The notes under the pieces are model-generated. The model ran no database searches, was not told the DNA's origin, and saw only the letters and a list, made by a program, of their open reading frames with translations. 64,000 nt of DNA. It comes from Aeromonas bivalvium (GTDB lineage: Bacteria; Pseudomonadota; Gammaproteobacteria; Enterobacterales; Aeromonadaceae). Location: positions 79,769 to 143,768 of the forward strand of contig NZ_CDBT01000008.1 in the NCBI RefSeq assembly GCF_000819765.1, written 5' to 3'. Below, piece by piece: positions 1-9,130 of this stretch. The translations under genes were made by a program, and so were the position numbers. Each line of letters begins with the position of its first letter. Position 1 is the first letter of the stretch.

Positions 1-1238
1 TTCTGGTCGTTGCGACGGGCCAGCGGGGAGACGGCGGCCGGGTACTCGGTGATGAAGGTCGGTTGCAGCAGCATGTGTTCCACCGTCTCTTCGAAGATCG
101 CGGTGATCACGTGGCCCAGCTCCCAGCTCTTCATCAGCTCGATCTTCAGGCCCTTGGCGACGGCGGTGGCCTTCTCCAGGGTGGCCAGATCGTCACGGGT
201 CACATCCGGGTTGTACTTCAGGATGGAGTCCACCATGGAGAGGCGCTGGAACGGCTGACCGAAATCGATGGTCAGGCCCTCTTCGCCCTCTTTGGCGTAA
301 CGGATTTTGGTGTCCCCCAGGATGTCCTGGGCCAGGGTGCGCAGCATCTCCTCGGTGAGATCCATCAGATCGATGTAGTCGGCGTAGGCCATATAGAACT
401 CGAGCATGGTGAACTCGGGGTTATGGCGAACGGAGATACCTTCGTTACGGAAGTTGCGGTTGATCTCGTAGACACGCTCGAAACCACCGACCACCAGACG
501 CTTCAGATAGAGCTCGGGAGCGATACGCAGGTACATGTCGATGTCCAGCGCATTGTGGTGGGTGACGAAGGGACGGGCGGAGGCGCCACCCGGGATGACC
601 TGCATCATGGGGGTTTCCACTTCCATGAAACGCTTGTCGTTCAGGAACTTGCGGATACCTGCCACCACCTTGGTACGGGTCACGAAGGTCTTGCGGGACT
701 CTTCGTTGGCGATGAGATCCAGGTAACGCTGACGGCAGCGGGCTTCCTGGTCAGTCAGCCCCTTGTGCTTCTCGGGCAGCGGGCGCAGGGCCTTGGTCAG
801 CAGGCGGATGGCTTCGACGTGCACGGAGAGCTCGCCGGTCTGGGTCTTGAACAGGGTACCTTCGACACCGACGATGTCACCGAGATCCCACTTCTTGAAC
901 TGCTCGTTGTAGAAGCCTTCCGGCAGGTCGTCACGGGTCACGTAGATCTGGATCTTGCCAGCCATGTCCTGCAGAGTCGCAAACGATGCCTTGCCCATGA
1001 TCCGGCGGGTCATGATGCGACCGGCGATCGATACCCGTTTACCCAGGGCGACCAGCTCATCGCTGCTCTTGTCACCGAACTCGGCGTGCAGATCGCCGGA
1101 GAGGCTGTCACGACGAAAATCGTTGGGGAAGGGATTGCCCTGGGCGCGCAAGGCGGCCAGCTTGGAACGACGCTCAGTCATCTCGTTGTTGAGTTCGAGT
1201 GATTGATCGACTTCCGCAGTGGTGGTTTGTTCAGACAT
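1..1238 (-). CDS. lysS: Lysine--tRNA ligase, class II (3' end outside window)
   Basis: Charges tRNA-Lys with lysine in the cytoplasm. About 412 codons are visible, from ATG at 1236-1238 to the window edge; the family is about 505 residues, so roughly the last fifth is missing. The N-terminus begins [20 protein letters not shown], followed by the OB-fold anticodon-binding region ([19 protein letters not shown]), then the class II catalytic core with [18 protein letters not shown] and the motif 2 FRNEGIS. It lies 22 bp downstream of prfB on the same strand, the usual prfB-lysS operon. No internal break is seen in the visible part. Confidence 0.97.
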   Translation of the reverse strand, partial: MSEQTTTAEVDQSLELNNEMTERRSKLAALRAQGNPFPNDFRRDSLSGDLHAEFGDKSSDELVALGKRVSIAGRIMTRRIMGKASFATLQDMAGKIQIYVTRDDLPEGFYNEQFKKWDLGDIVGVEGTLFKTQTGELSVHVEAIRLLTKALRPLPEKHKGLTDQEARCRQRYLDLIANEESRKTFVTRTKVVAGIRKFLNDKRFMEVETPMMQVIPGGASARPFVTHHNALDIDMYLRIAPELYLKRLVVGGFERVYEINRNFRNEGISVRHNPEFTMLEFYMAYADYIDLMDLTEEMLRTLAQDILGDTKIRYAKEGEEGLTIDFGQPFQRLSMVDSILKYNPDVTRDDLATLEKATAVAKGLKIELMKSWELGHVITAIFEETVEHMLLQPTFITEYPAAVSPLARRNDQ

Positions 1239-1260
1239 GGTGATTCCTGCTGTTCTGTGT

Positions 1261-2359
1261 TTACAGGCCTGACTTCAGGCTGGCTTCGATAAACTTGTCC
1301 AGATCGCCGTCGAGCACCCCTTGGGTGTTGCGGGTCTCGACGCCGGTGCGCAGATCCTTGATACGGGCGTCATCGAGCACGTAGGAGCGGATCTGGCTGC
1401 CCCAGCCGATGTCGGACTTGGTCTCTTCCAGGGCTTGCTTCTCGGCATTCTGCTTCTGAATTTCCAGCTCGTAGAGCTTGGCCTTCAGCTGCTTCATACA
1501 CTGATCTTTGTTCTTGTGCTGGGAACGGTCGTTCTGGCACTGCACCACCACCCCGGTCGGGATGTGGGTGATACGCACCGCGGACTCGGTCCGGTTGACG
1601 TGCTGACCACCGGCACCGGAGGCGCGGTAGACGTCGATGCGCAGATCCGCCGGGTTGATCTCGATGTCGATGTCGTCATCGATCTCGGGATAGACGAACA
1701 CGGAGCAGAACGAGGTGTGACGACGGCCACCGGAATCGAACGGCGATTTCCGTACCAGACGGTGCACGCCGGTCTCGGTGCGCAGCCAGCCGAAGGCATA
1801 CTCGCCGGTGAACTTGATGGTGGCGGACTTGATGCCGGCCACGTCCCCTTCGGAGCATTCGATGAGCTCGGGCTTGTAGCCGTGGGCATCGCCCCAGCGC
1901 AGGTACATGCGCAGCACCATGTTGGCCCAGTCCTGGGCCTCGGTGCCGCCGGAGCCGGACTGGATGTCGATATAGCAGTCGGAGGCGTCGTGCTGGCCGG
2001 AGAACATGCGGCGGAACTCGAGATCCACCAGCTTGGCCTCCAGCCCGTCGGCTTCGGCCACGGCTTCATTGAAGGTGTCCTCGTCCTCGCCTTCCACGGC
2101 CAGCTCGACCAGCATGGCCACGTCGTCGGCGCCCTGGGTCAGGGTGTCGATTGTGCCGACCACGTTTTCCAGCGCGACGCGCTCCTTGCCCAGGGCCTGG
2201 GCACGCTCGGGTTCATTCCAGACGTCCGGCTGTTCCAGCTCGGCATTGACCTCTTCTAGACGCTCTTTCTTGGCGTCATAGTCAAAGGTACCCCCTAAGC
2301 AGCTCGGTCCTCTCAGACAGCTCCTTAAGCTTGTTTAATACAGGATTGACTTCAAACAT
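1261..2359 (-). CDS. prfB: Peptide chain release factor 2, made by programmed +1 frameshift
   Basis: RF2 ends translation at UGA and UAA. ATG at 2357-2359 opens a 25-codon first frame ending in RGYL, then an in-frame TGA at 2282-2284. Skipping one T continues as DYDAKKERL in the second frame, giving 365 residues, the E. coli length. The stop-codon recognition tripeptide SPF is present ([10 protein letters not shown]), as is the GGQ peptidyl-tRNA hydrolysis motif in [14 protein letters not shown]. The residue before SGAGGQ is alanine, as in most bacteria, rather than the threonine of E. coli K-12. The ORF that begins at 2163 is only the downstream part of this gene. Cotranscribed with lysS. 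Confidence 0.97.
2282..2295 (-). promoter_or_regulatory. prfB: prfB autoregulatory +1 frameshift site
   Basis: On the minus strand the sequence reads AGG GGG TAC CTT TGA C. It holds the internal Shine-Dalgarno AGGGGG, the slippery CTT (2285-2287) and the TGA stop (2282-2284) in the spacing known from E. coli prfB. When RF2 is scarce, slow termination at TGA lets the ribosome shift +1 and make more RF2. Confidence 0.97.
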
Positions 2360-2617
2360 CGTGAAAACTCTCGGGGTCGATGTGATTTAAAAACGGGATA
2401 TTCTAGCCAATTGTGGAAGGAATAAACAGGGTTGCCCCGCCCTTGTCGTCTTCGATGGTGCAATGAGTGGTGCATTTTTGGCCGCGGGGGCGAAAAATTT
2501 GCCGGGTTGGCAAGATCCGGGTTCAGATTTTCCGCAACCGGCCGCTATTCATTGCTGCAAGACTAGGATGCCGATGGCATCGGTGGGCACACTCTCTTCC
2601 TGACATAAGAAGCACAC

Positions 2618-4492
2618 ATGATGAAAAACCTCTCACTCAAGCAGAAGATACTGTTATCTGTGGTGATCGCGCTCTCGCTGGTGATCCTGCTGCTCTCCTG
2701 GCAGAGCTACTCCAGCCAGAAAAACCAGTTGCTGCAAGGCAGTCAGGAGCAGGTGCTGCGTCTGGGCGACCAGCAGGCCCAGAGTGTCAGTGACTGGCTC
2801 GCGGCCCGCCGGGACGTCATCCAGGCGCTCGGCAACAAGGCGAGTGCCCAGCCCCTCGATGCCCTGCAGCAGGCCCAGGTCTCCGGCCGTTTTCAGCTCA
2901 CCTATTTTGGTGAGGGCAGCGGCAAGATGCATGACTCCGACCCTTCCATCAACCGTGACGGTTATGATCCCCGCTCCCGCGGCTGGTATCAGGAAGCCAT
3001 GGCCAAGGGCGGTATGATAGTGACCAAGCCGTACCTGGACGTGGCCTACAACGTCATGGTGGTCACCCTGGCCCAGCCGGCCCAGGGTGGCGTGGTGGGG
3101 GGGGATCTCTCCATCGCGGCCCTGGTGGAAGACATCACCAAGATGAAGCTGCCCGCCGACGGTTTTGCCATCATGATGCACAAGGACGGCACCGTCATCG
3201 CCTACAAGGATGCCGCCAAGGCGATGAAGCCGGCCACCGAGATCGACAACGATCTCACCAATGCCCTGATCGATCAGAGCAAGGCGAGCCAGAGCCTGGT
3301 GCCGGCCTACTTTGACGGCGAAGGCCGCGACAAGCTGCTGCTGGCGGTCGATGTGCCGGGCACCGACTGGGAGCTGGTACTGGTGCTGGACAAGGGGACC
3401 CTGGAGGCGCCCCTCTCCTCCCTGCTGATGACCCAGCTGGCCATGGCGCTGGTGGTGCTGGTGGGCAGCATACTCGCCATCTCCTGGCTAGTCAGCCTGC
3501 TGCTGGGCCCCCTGGTCAAGGTCTCCCAGGCCCTGGCCCGCATCGCCGACGGCAACGGCGACCTGACCCAGCGCATCAAGATAGATGCCAATGACGAGGT
3601 GGGTCAGCTGGCGGACAGCTTCAACCGCTTCGTCGGCAGCCAGCATCAGCTGATTGGCCACATTCGCAACCTGGCCCACGAGCTGGACGCGGACGCGGAG
3701 CGTAGTCTGGTCACCAACCAGGCTGCGGTGGAAGAGCTGCAGCGCCAACAGCAGGAGGTGACCATGGTCGCCACCGCCGTCACCGAGATGGCCAGCGCCA
3801 CCATGGAGATCGCCGGCAACGCCGAAAACACGGCGGCGGCGGCCCAGCAGTCGACCCAGAGCAGCGAGCAGGGCAAGCAGCTGGTGAACCAGACCCGGCA
3901 ATCCATCAACAGCCTGGCCAGTGAAGTGGGGCAGGCGACCGAGGTGATCGGCGAGCTGAGCCGCCACGCCCAGGCCATCTCCGGCATCCTCTCCACCATC
4001 CAGGGCATCGCCGAGCAGACCAACCTGCTGGCGCTCAACGCCGCCATCGAGGCCGCCCGTGCCGGTGAGCAGGGCCGCGGTTTCGCCGTGGTGGCGGACG
4101 AGGTGCGGGTGCTGTCGCGCCGCACCCAGGACTCCACCCAGGAGATCCAGTCCACCATAGAGACCCTGCAACAGACCACGGCCCGTGCGGTCAGCCTGAT
4201 GCAGACCAGCCAGGGTCTGGCGGACAACAGCGTGCAGGATGCCGATGCCGCCGCCGCCGCGCTCGAAGAGATCACCCAGGCCGTGTCCCTCATCTCCGAC
4301 ATGGCGGGCCAGATAGCGACCGCCGCCGAGGAGCAGACCCAGGTAACCGGCGAGATCACTCAGAACACCACGGCGATCAAGGACGTGACCGACGAGATCA
4401 CCGCCTCCGCCATGCGCGATCTGGATCAGGCCCACAGCCTCAAGGGCCGGGCCACGGATCTCAGCAAGCAGGTGTCGACCTTTATCCTCTAA
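2618..4492 (+). CDS. Methyl-accepting chemotaxis protein with periplasmic dCACHE domain
   Basis: Inner-membrane chemoreceptor that signals to CheA/CheW. In order: a first membrane segment at about residues 8-28, a periplasmic region to about 265, a second membrane segment at about 268-297, HAMP to about 350, and a long cytoplasmic coiled coil. The conserved hairpin tip ([20 protein letters not shown]) is near residue 465. The periplasmic part has RSRGWYQEA followed by TKPYLD, resembling the amino-acid-binding dCACHE pattern, so an amino-acid ligand is possible but not shown. There is no C-terminal CheR-tethering pentapeptide; it ends VSTFIL. ATG at 2618 and 2621 are both possible starts. It stands alone and is followed by a strong terminator. 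Confidence 0.93.
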   Translation: MMKNLSLKQKILLSVVIALSLVILLLSWQSYSSQKNQLLQGSQEQVLRLGDQQAQSVSDWLAARRDVIQALGNKASAQPLDALQQAQVSGRFQLTYFGEGSGKMHDSDPSINRDGYDPRSRGWYQEAMAKGGMIVTKPYLDVAYNVMVVTLAQPAQGGVVGGDLSIAALVEDITKMKLPADGFAIMMHKDGTVIAYKDAAKAMKPATEIDNDLTNALIDQSKASQSLVPAYFDGEGRDKLLLAVDVPGTDWELVLVLDKGTLEAPLSSLLMTQLAMALVVLVGSILAISWLVSLLLGPLVKVSQALARIADGNGDLTQRIKIDANDEVGQLADSFNRFVGSQHQLIGHIRNLAHELDADAERSLVTNQAAVEELQRQQQEVTMVATAVTEMASATMEIAGNAENTAAAAQQSTQSSEQGKQLVNQTRQSINSLASEVGQATEVIGELSRHAQAISGILSTIQGIAEQTNLLALNAAIEAARAGEQGRGFAVVADEVRVLSRRTQDSTQEIQSTIETLQQTTARAVSLMQTSQGLADNSVQDADAAAAALEEITQAVSLISDMAGQIATAAEEQTQVTGEITQNTTAIKDVTDEITASAMRDLDQAHSLKGRATDLSKQVSTFIL

Positions 4493-4516
4493 GACACAAG
4501 GTCCGCGTCATGAGGA

Positions 4517-4540
4517 AGAGCCCGAGAGGGCTCTTTTTTT
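4517..4540 (+). terminator. Rho-independent terminator of the chemoreceptor gene
   Basis: AGAGCCC (4517-4523) pairs with GGGCTCT (4528-4534) across a GAGA loop, followed by a run of T to 4540. It lies 25 bp after the stop codon. Confidence 0.93.
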
Positions 4541-4935
4541 ATGGCCGGGTTTGAGGGGGGAGGGGTTGGACGCAGGGGCTGGATTCCATGCCGCCCGGCC
4601 CAGGCGTCGATTGCTGGTGACTTTCGAGGAGCCATGGGGAGAGCACTCATGTCCGTTTGGGAGTTCGGCCTGCTGCCTGGCTCGCGGTGGCCTGCTGCAA
4701 GGACGGTGTTGCCATGGCGCGGCCCAGGGCATTGCCGTGCCAGCATCTGTGCCGAGCGCCTGAGCCCACGGGGCTGCATGGCATGAGCGGGGGAGGGCGA
4801 GGCGGGTCAGATCACGCATCCCGGGATGCTATTGCGGGCGCATCCTGGTCTCGCAGGGCCCAGGGCGTAGAGGATGCAGCCTTGCGTGACGCATGACAGG
4901 GCCGAAAGCGAAGGCGCGTGCAGCCCCCGGCAATG
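4541..4935. other. Noncoding stretch, no recognised content
   Basis: About 395 GC-rich bases between two terminators that face each other. Short ORFs exist on both strands, but they overlap one another, have no convincing ribosome binding site, and give arginine/proline/glycine-rich peptides that I do not recognise. I found no RNA gene or repeat in it. Confidence 0.6.
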
Positions 4936-4963
4936 AAAAAGGCGACCGCAAGGTCGCCTTTTC
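4936..4963 (-). terminator. Terminator of the Tim44-like gene
   Basis: GGCGACC (4941-4947) and GGTCGCC (4952-4958) form the stem. A5 at 4936-4940 gives a U-run on the minus strand. The T-rich side on the plus strand may make it weakly bidirectional. Confidence 0.85.
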
Positions 4964-4981
4964 AGCATGCAGAGCGCGGGA

Positions 4982-5851
4982 TCAGAGCTGCTCGATACCC
5001 ACGATATGCCAGGGGGCGCCGGCCTTGGCCAGGTTGCGCTCCAGGTGCCATACCTCCTTGATATCTTCCTCGACCTGCTCCTGACGGTCCATGTAGCGGC
5101 CGCTGAAGCGCACGCTCACCTGGGCCCAGTCGCTGCCGTGGTCGGCGCGCACCAGCTGGGTGTCCACGTACATGACTTCGGTATGCTGCTCGCCGGAGAG
5201 CTCGGCGCGCTCCGCCTTGAGCTGCTCGAACAGCTCGGGGCTGACGTACTCGCGCATCTTCTCCAGATCGTTCTGGTTCCAGGCCTCTTGCAGGGTGCGG
5301 TAGTGATCGCGGGCACCGGACAGGAAACCGTTCATGTCAAAGCCCGGCGGCAGGCGGAAGGGCACGTCGCTGTCGGCGAAACCGGTCGCCTGCGGGGCGC
5401 TGGCGCTCTGCTCGAACTGCTGGGGAGCCTGAGGCTGGTAGCCGGCATAGGCCGTGCGCTGCTGGGGTGACATCTGGGCCGCCTTGCTGCGGCGCAGGGC
5501 GCGGATCAGGAAGAAGGCGCCGAGGGCCAGAGCCGCTATCAGCAGCATGTCCATGCCCTGCAGACCTTCGAAGGCGCCGCTGCCCAGCAGGTAGGCGAAC
5601 AGGCCACCGGCCAGCAGGCCGCCCAGCAGGCCGCCCATCATGCCGCTCTTCTTGGGAGCCGCTTGCGCGCCCAGGGTCGGATTCTTGTTGTCCACAGGCT
5701 TGGCCGCCGGTTGGGCCGGCGCCGTCTTGTAGCTCTTGCCAAAGGATTTGCCGCCGCCAAATTTCTTGGCTTCGGCGATGGGGGCCCCCAGGCCAATGGC
5801 CAGGATCAGGGCAAACAGGGTCAGCATTTTTTTCATTTTGACGCGTTTCAC
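4982..5851 (-). CDS. Tim44-like domain protein with N-terminal signal or anchor
   Basis: Envelope protein with a C-terminal Tim44-like (NTF2-fold) domain; the exact role of bacterial members is not settled. Residues 1-28 form a signal peptide (KKMLTLFALILAIGLG then PIAEA). A Gly/Lys/Ser and Pro-rich linker follows, then a glycine-rich hydrophobic stretch (MMGGLLGGLLAGGLFAYLLG) and a second hydrophobic segment at about 100-118. The Tim44-like domain covers about 175-289 and ends KAGAPWHIVGIEQL. The start is uncertain: GTG at 5849-5851 gives MKRVKMKKM, and ATG at 5834-5836 gives MKKMLTLF; neither has a strong Shine-Dalgarno. It is a single-gene unit divergent from dnaB. Confidence 0.85.
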   Translation of the reverse strand: MKRVKMKKMLTLFALILAIGLGAPIAEAKKFGGGKSFGKSYKTAPAQPAAKPVDNKNPTLGAQAAPKKSGMMGGLLGGLLAGGLFAYLLGSGAFEGLQGMDMLLIAALALGAFFLIRALRRSKAAQMSPQQRTAYAGYQPQAPQQFEQSASAPQATGFADSDVPFRLPPGFDMNGFLSGARDHYRTLQEAWNQNDLEKMREYVSPELFEQLKAERAELSGEQHTEVMYVDTQLVRADHGSDWAQVSVRFSGRYMDRQEQVEEDIKEVWHLERNLAKAGAPWHIVGIEQL

Positions 5852-6117
5852 TCTCAGCTATGGGTGGGGCATGTCCCGCTAGTGGCAAGGCGCATGGCAG
5901 GCTGCCAGTCCCGCAATGTGGCGCAGCTTGGCGCTAGGAGTATCATCCCAGGCATGAATTGTTCATGAACGAAGTAAGGGGGAGACAGCCTGCCCGAGTG
6001 GTGCCTCCCTGGCAAGGGCGGCGCGGGCCGATCCGGTTTCTCGCCAGATTAGCGCTCGCGGTGGCGGGCTTTCTTTTGTAAAATTCCCGTCCCCTTCCCG
6101 CTGCGGTTTTTAGGTGT

Positions 6118-7512
6118 ATGGCAGAGCAAGTGACGGCGAAAAAAGACGCCAAGACACAACAGCTGAAAGTTCCCCCCCACTCCTTCGAGGCAGAGCAGTC
6201 CGTACTGGGCGGCCTGATGCTGGACAACGAGGCCTGGGATCGGGTGGCCGAGCGGGTGATCGACAAGGACTTCTACAGCCGACCCCACAGGCTGATCTTC
6301 CAGGCCATGGACAGGCTCTCCAACGCCGGCAACCCCATCGACCTCATCACCCTGCAGGAGGAGCTGGAGCGCTCCGAGCAGCTGGAGGAGGCCGGTGGCT
6401 TCGCCTATCTGGTGGAGATCGCCAAGAACACCCCGAGCGCCGCCAACATCAGCGCCTACGCCGAAATCGTGCGCGAGCGCGCCGTGGTGCGGGAGATGAT
6501 CTCGGTCGCCAACGAGATAGTCGAGGCGGGCTACGAGCCCCAGGGCCGTACCTCCGGCGATCTGCTGGATCTCGCCGAGAGCAAGGTGTTCAAGATCGCC
6601 GAGCAGCGCACCAGCGCCAACGAGGGTCCCCAGCCCTTGAAGCTCATTCTCGAACAGACCGTCGACAAGATTGAGGAGCTGTTCAAGACCCCCCACAACG
6701 GGGTGACCGGCGTCTCGTCGGGCTACAACGATCTGGACAAGATGACCGCCGGCCTGCAGCGCTCGGATCTCGTCATCGTCGCGGCCCGTCCCTCCATGGG
6801 CAAGACCACCTTTGCCATGAACCTGTGCGAGCACGCGGCCCTCACCGCCGACAAGCCGGTGCTCATCTTCTCCCTGGAGATGCCCTCCGAGCAGATCATC
6901 ATGCGTATGCTCGCCTCGGTGGGGCGCATCGACCAGACCAAGGTGCGGACCGGCCAGCTCGACGACGAGGATTGGGCCCGCCTCTCCTCCACCATGGGGT
7001 TGCTGCTCGAGAAGGGCAAGATGTACATAGACGACGCCTCCGGCCTGACCCCGACCGACGTGCGCTCCCGCGCCCGGCGCATCGCCCGCGAGCACGGCGG
7101 CCTCTCCATGATCATGATCGACTACCTGCAGCTGATGCGGGTGCCTGCGCTTTCCGACAACCGGACCCTGGAGATAGGTGAGATCTCCCGCTCTCTCAAG
7201 GCCCTGGCCAAAGAACTGCAATGCCCAGTGGTGGCGCTCTCCCAGCTGAACCGAAGCCTGGAACAGCGGGCCGACAAGCGGCCGGTCAACTCGGATCTGC
7301 GGGAATCGGGCTCCATCGAGCAGGATGCGGATTTGATCATGTTCATCTACCGCGACGAGGTCTATCACGACGACAGTCCCGACAAGGGGATCGCCGAGAT
7401 CATCATCGGCAAGCAGCGTAACGGTCCCATAGGCCGGGTGCGGCTCACCTTCCAGGGCCAGTTCTCGCGCTTTGACAACTACGCGGGTCCTGCGTTTGAT
7501 GATGACTATTGA
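6118..7512 (+). CDS. dnaB: Replicative DNA helicase DnaB
   Basis: Hexameric 5'-3' helicase that unwinds the replication fork and binds primase and the clamp loader. The N-terminal domain starts at about residue 20 (PPHSFEAEQSVLGGLMLDNE). The RecA-like ATPase domain has the Walker A motif ARPSMGKTT near residue 223, a Walker B-type MIMIDYLQLM near 336, and the hexamer arginine-finger region near the end (RNGPIGRVRLTF). At 464 residues it has normal length, and no intein is present. The Shine-Dalgarno before ATG 6118 is weak. It sits directly upstream of alr, as in E. coli. A degenerate copy of its last 20 codons lies 79 bp downstream (7592-7651). Confidence 0.97.
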   Translation: MAEQVTAKKDAKTQQLKVPPHSFEAEQSVLGGLMLDNEAWDRVAERVIDKDFYSRPHRLIFQAMDRLSNAGNPIDLITLQEELERSEQLEEAGGFAYLVEIAKNTPSAANISAYAEIVRERAVVREMISVANEIVEAGYEPQGRTSGDLLDLAESKVFKIAEQRTSANEGPQPLKLILEQTVDKIEELFKTPHNGVTGVSSGYNDLDKMTAGLQRSDLVIVAARPSMGKTTFAMNLCEHAALTADKPVLIFSLEMPSEQIIMRMLASVGRIDQTKVRTGQLDDEDWARLSSTMGLLLEKGKMYIDDASGLTPTDVRSRARRIAREHGGLSMIMIDYLQLMRVPALSDNRTLEIGEISRSLKALAKELQCPVVALSQLNRSLEQRADKRPVNSDLRESGSIEQDADLIMFIYRDEVYHDDSPDKGIAEIIIGKQRNGPIGRVRLTFQGQFSRFDNYAGPAFDDDY

Positions 7513-7554
7513 TGTAAACCCAAGGTGAAGGCTGCGTAGCCATCACTACAACTG

Positions 7555-7604
7555 CCCTGACCGATGGCCAACTCAGATAGTGGCCGACCGTCAGGGCTTG
7601 TTTT
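7555..7604 (+). terminator. Imperfect hairpin with T-rich tail after dnaB
   Basis: A 16-base arm at 7555-7570 pairs with 7581-7596 (two mismatches, one G-T pair, 10-base loop) and is followed by CTTGTTTT. It can act as a terminator or attenuator between dnaB and alr. Its right arm runs into the first bases of the dnaB tail copy, so hairpin and copy share a boundary. Confidence 0.5.
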
Positions 7605-7651
7605 CCCGGTTCGACAATTCTGCCGGTCCGGCCTTAGACGATGAGATTTGA
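7592..7651 (+). pseudogene. dnaB: Diverged copy of the dnaB 3' end
   Basis: Twenty codons read QGLFSRFDNSAGPALDDEI and stop. The genuine dnaB end reads QGQFSRFDNYAGPAFDDDY and stop. They align without a gap and 14 of 19 residues match. Nine identical residues use different third bases, and five residues are replaced. It has no start codon of its own and no upstream dnaB sequence, so it is a fragment. It looks like the tail of another dnaB allele left after replacement of the gene. See findings for the wider pattern. Confidence 0.85.
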
Positions 7652-7702
7652 GGGCTGACACCACCCGGTGCCTGATTATCATGCCCTCGTAAGGGAAAAC
7701 AG

Positions 7703-8776
7703 ATGAAAGCGGCTATCGCCCAGATCAATACAGCGGCCCTGCGCCACAACCTCGCCGTGGTCAAGCGCCACGCTCCCCAATGCAAGATCATCGCCGTGGT
7801 CAAGGCCAATGCCTATGGCCATGGCCTGCTGCCGGTGGCCCGTACCCTGGTGGATGCGGACGCCTATGCGGTGGCTCGCATCGAGGAGGCACTGATGCTG
7901 CGCTCCTGCGCCGTGGTCAAACCCATAGTGCTGCTGGAGGGATTCTTCTCGAGTGCCGACCTGCCGGTGCTGGCGGCCAACAACCTGCAGACCGCGGTGC
8001 ACACCTGGGAGCAGCTCGAGGCGCTGGAGCAGGCCGAGCTGCCCGCTCCCGTGGTGGCCTGGCTCAAGCTCGACACCGGCATGCACCGGCTCGGGGTGCG
8101 GGCCGACGAGATGCCTGCTTTTATCGAGCGCCTCGGCAAGTGCAAGAACCTGGTGCAGCCGTTCAACGTCATGACCCACTTCAGCCGCTCCGATGAGCTG
8201 GAGCAACCCACCACCCGCGAGCAGATTGACTTGTTCAGCCAGCTGACCGCGCCGCTGTTGGGCGAGCGGGCCATGGCGAACTCGGCGGGCATCCTGGCCT
8301 GGCCGGATTCTCACTGCGACTGGGTGCGCCCCGGCGTCATCCTCTACGGCGTTTCGCCTTTCCCCAATACGGTGGCGGCCGATTACGACCTCAAGCCGGT
8401 GATGACCCTCAAGACACAACTGATTGCGGTGCGGGAGCACAAGGCGGGGGAGCCGGTGGGCTATGGCGCCAACTGGGTGTCGGATCGCGATACCCGGCTC
8501 GGGGTGATTGCCATCGGCTATGGCGACGGTTATCCGCGCATGGCCCCCAACGGCACGCCAGTGCTGGTCAATGGCCGCATCGTGCCCCTGGTGGGTCGCG
8601 TCTCCATGGACATGACGACGGTGGATCTCGGCCCCGGCGCCACCGACAAGGCCGGTGACGAGGCGGTGCTCTGGGGGGAAGGCCTGCCGGTGGAGCGGGT
8701 GGCCGACCAGATCGGCACCATTCCCTATGAGCTCATCACCAAGCTCACTTCCCGGGTGTTTATGGAGTACGTCTAA
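7703..8776 (+). CDS. alr: Alanine racemase, PLP-dependent
   Basis: Interconverts L- and D-alanine for peptidoglycan. The PLP lysine is K34 in [11 protein letters not shown], the same number as in E. coli Alr. The catalytic tyrosine is in [11 protein letters not shown], and the C-terminal domain has [12 protein letters not shown]. Length is 357 residues, normal for the family. The start is ATG 7703, preceded by a weak GGGAAA. It is likely transcribed with or attenuated from dnaB through the hairpin at 7555-7604. Two diverged copies of its last 17 codons follow in tandem (8787-8874 and 8885-8973). Confidence 0.97.
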   Translation: MKAAIAQINTAALRHNLAVVKRHAPQCKIIAVVKANAYGHGLLPVARTLVDADAYAVARIEEALMLRSCAVVKPIVLLEGFFSSADLPVLAANNLQTAVHTWEQLEALEQAELPAPVVAWLKLDTGMHRLGVRADEMPAFIERLGKCKNLVQPFNVMTHFSRSDELEQPTTREQIDLFSQLTAPLLGERAMANSAGILAWPDSHCDWVRPGVILYGVSPFPNTVAADYDLKPVMTLKTQLIAVREHKAGEPVGYGANWVSDRDTRLGVIAIGYGDGYPRMAPNGTPVLVNGRIVPLVGRVSMDMTTVDLGPGATDKAGDEAVLWGEGLPVERVADQIGTIPYELITKLTSRVFMEYV

Positions 8777-8786
8777 CACTTTGACT

Positions 8787-8874
8787 CGGGATGGCGGCCG
8801 AGTAGATAGGCACGTCTTCCCCCTATGAGCTCATCACCAAGCTGACGTCCAGAGTCTTTATGGAGTACGTCTAA
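8787..8874 (+). pseudogene. alr: First extra copy of the alr 3' end
   Basis: The final part (8824-8874) reads [16 protein letters not shown] and stop, identical in protein to the end of alr. It differs at five bases, all synonymous: CTC/CTG, ACT/ACG, CGG/AGA, GTG/GTC. The preceding 35 bases still resemble the alr sequence encoding VADQIGTIP but with small indels. It begins 98 bp after the matching point in alr. Confidence 0.93.
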
Positions 8875-8884
8875 CACTTTGACT

Positions 8885-8973
8885 CGGGATGGCGGTCGAG
8901 GAGATAGGCACGATCTTCCCCCTACGAGCTCATCACCAAGCTCACTTCCCGCGTCTTTATGGAGTATGTGTAG
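8885..8973 (+). pseudogene. alr: Second extra copy of the alr 3' end
   Basis: Bases 8923-8973 again encode [16 protein letters not shown] and stop. They differ from alr at six bases and from the first copy at eight, all synonymous, including TAA versus TAG. The short junction after each stop (ACACTTTGACTCGGGATGGC) is identical after alr and after the first copy. The period is 99 bp. Confidence 0.93.
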
Positions 8974-8995
8974 GCGAGTTGCCCCTCATCCCCAA

Positions 8996-9020
8996 CCCTT
9001 CTCCCGCGAGGGGAGAAGGG
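8996..9020. repeat. REP-like palindrome
   Basis: CCCTTCTCCC (8996-9005) pairs with GGGAGAAGGG (9011-9020) across GCGAG. It is preceded by CCCCTCATCCCCAA, a composition I recall from interspersed palindromes in gammaproteobacterial intergenic regions. Only this one copy was noticed in the window. It lacks a T-run, so I do not call it a terminator. Confidence 0.5.
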
Positions 9021-9024
9021 AGAA

Positions 9025-9057
9025 CAAAAAGGCCGCCCCGACAAGGGCGGCCTTTTT
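9025..9057 (+). terminator. Terminator of the alr transcript
   Basis: GGCCGCCC (9031-9038) pairs with GGGCGGCC (9045-9052), flanked by an A-run and followed by TTTTT at 9053-9057. It is the first strong terminator after alr, so the tail copies are transcribed as part of the alr 3' untranslated region. Confidence 0.92.
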
Positions 9058-9085
9058 CATGGGCGTGTCCCACAGACGAAAGAAC

Positions 9086-9110
9086 AAGCCCCGCAAAAGC
9101 GGGGCTTGGA
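9086..9110 (-). terminator. Terminator of putA
   Basis: AAGCCCCGC (9086-9094) and GCGGGGCTT (9099-9107) form a stem with an AAAA loop, 24 bp past the putA stop. The minus strand continues TTGTTCTTT. Confidence 0.8.
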
Positions 9111-9130
9111 TTCAGGGAACGCTTCGGCGC

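Noticed and set aside
2163..2359. prfB as a 300-codon gene starting at 2163 with a broken upstream part
   Set aside because: The upstream frame and TGA form the normal RF2 frameshift arrangement; the gene is intact.
4489..4896. Several 60-100 codon ORFs on both strands after the chemoreceptor gene
   Set aside because: They overlap each other and terminators, lack ribosome sites, and have low-complexity Arg/Pro/Gly peptides.
7555..8973. Gene-end copies as attachment sites of integrated elements
   Set aside because: An element that integrates into gene 3' ends could displace old tails, but no integrase or cargo remains at any of the sites. Seven different target genes in 64 kb and a 5'-end case at holA do not fit one integrase. 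Kept only as an alternative.
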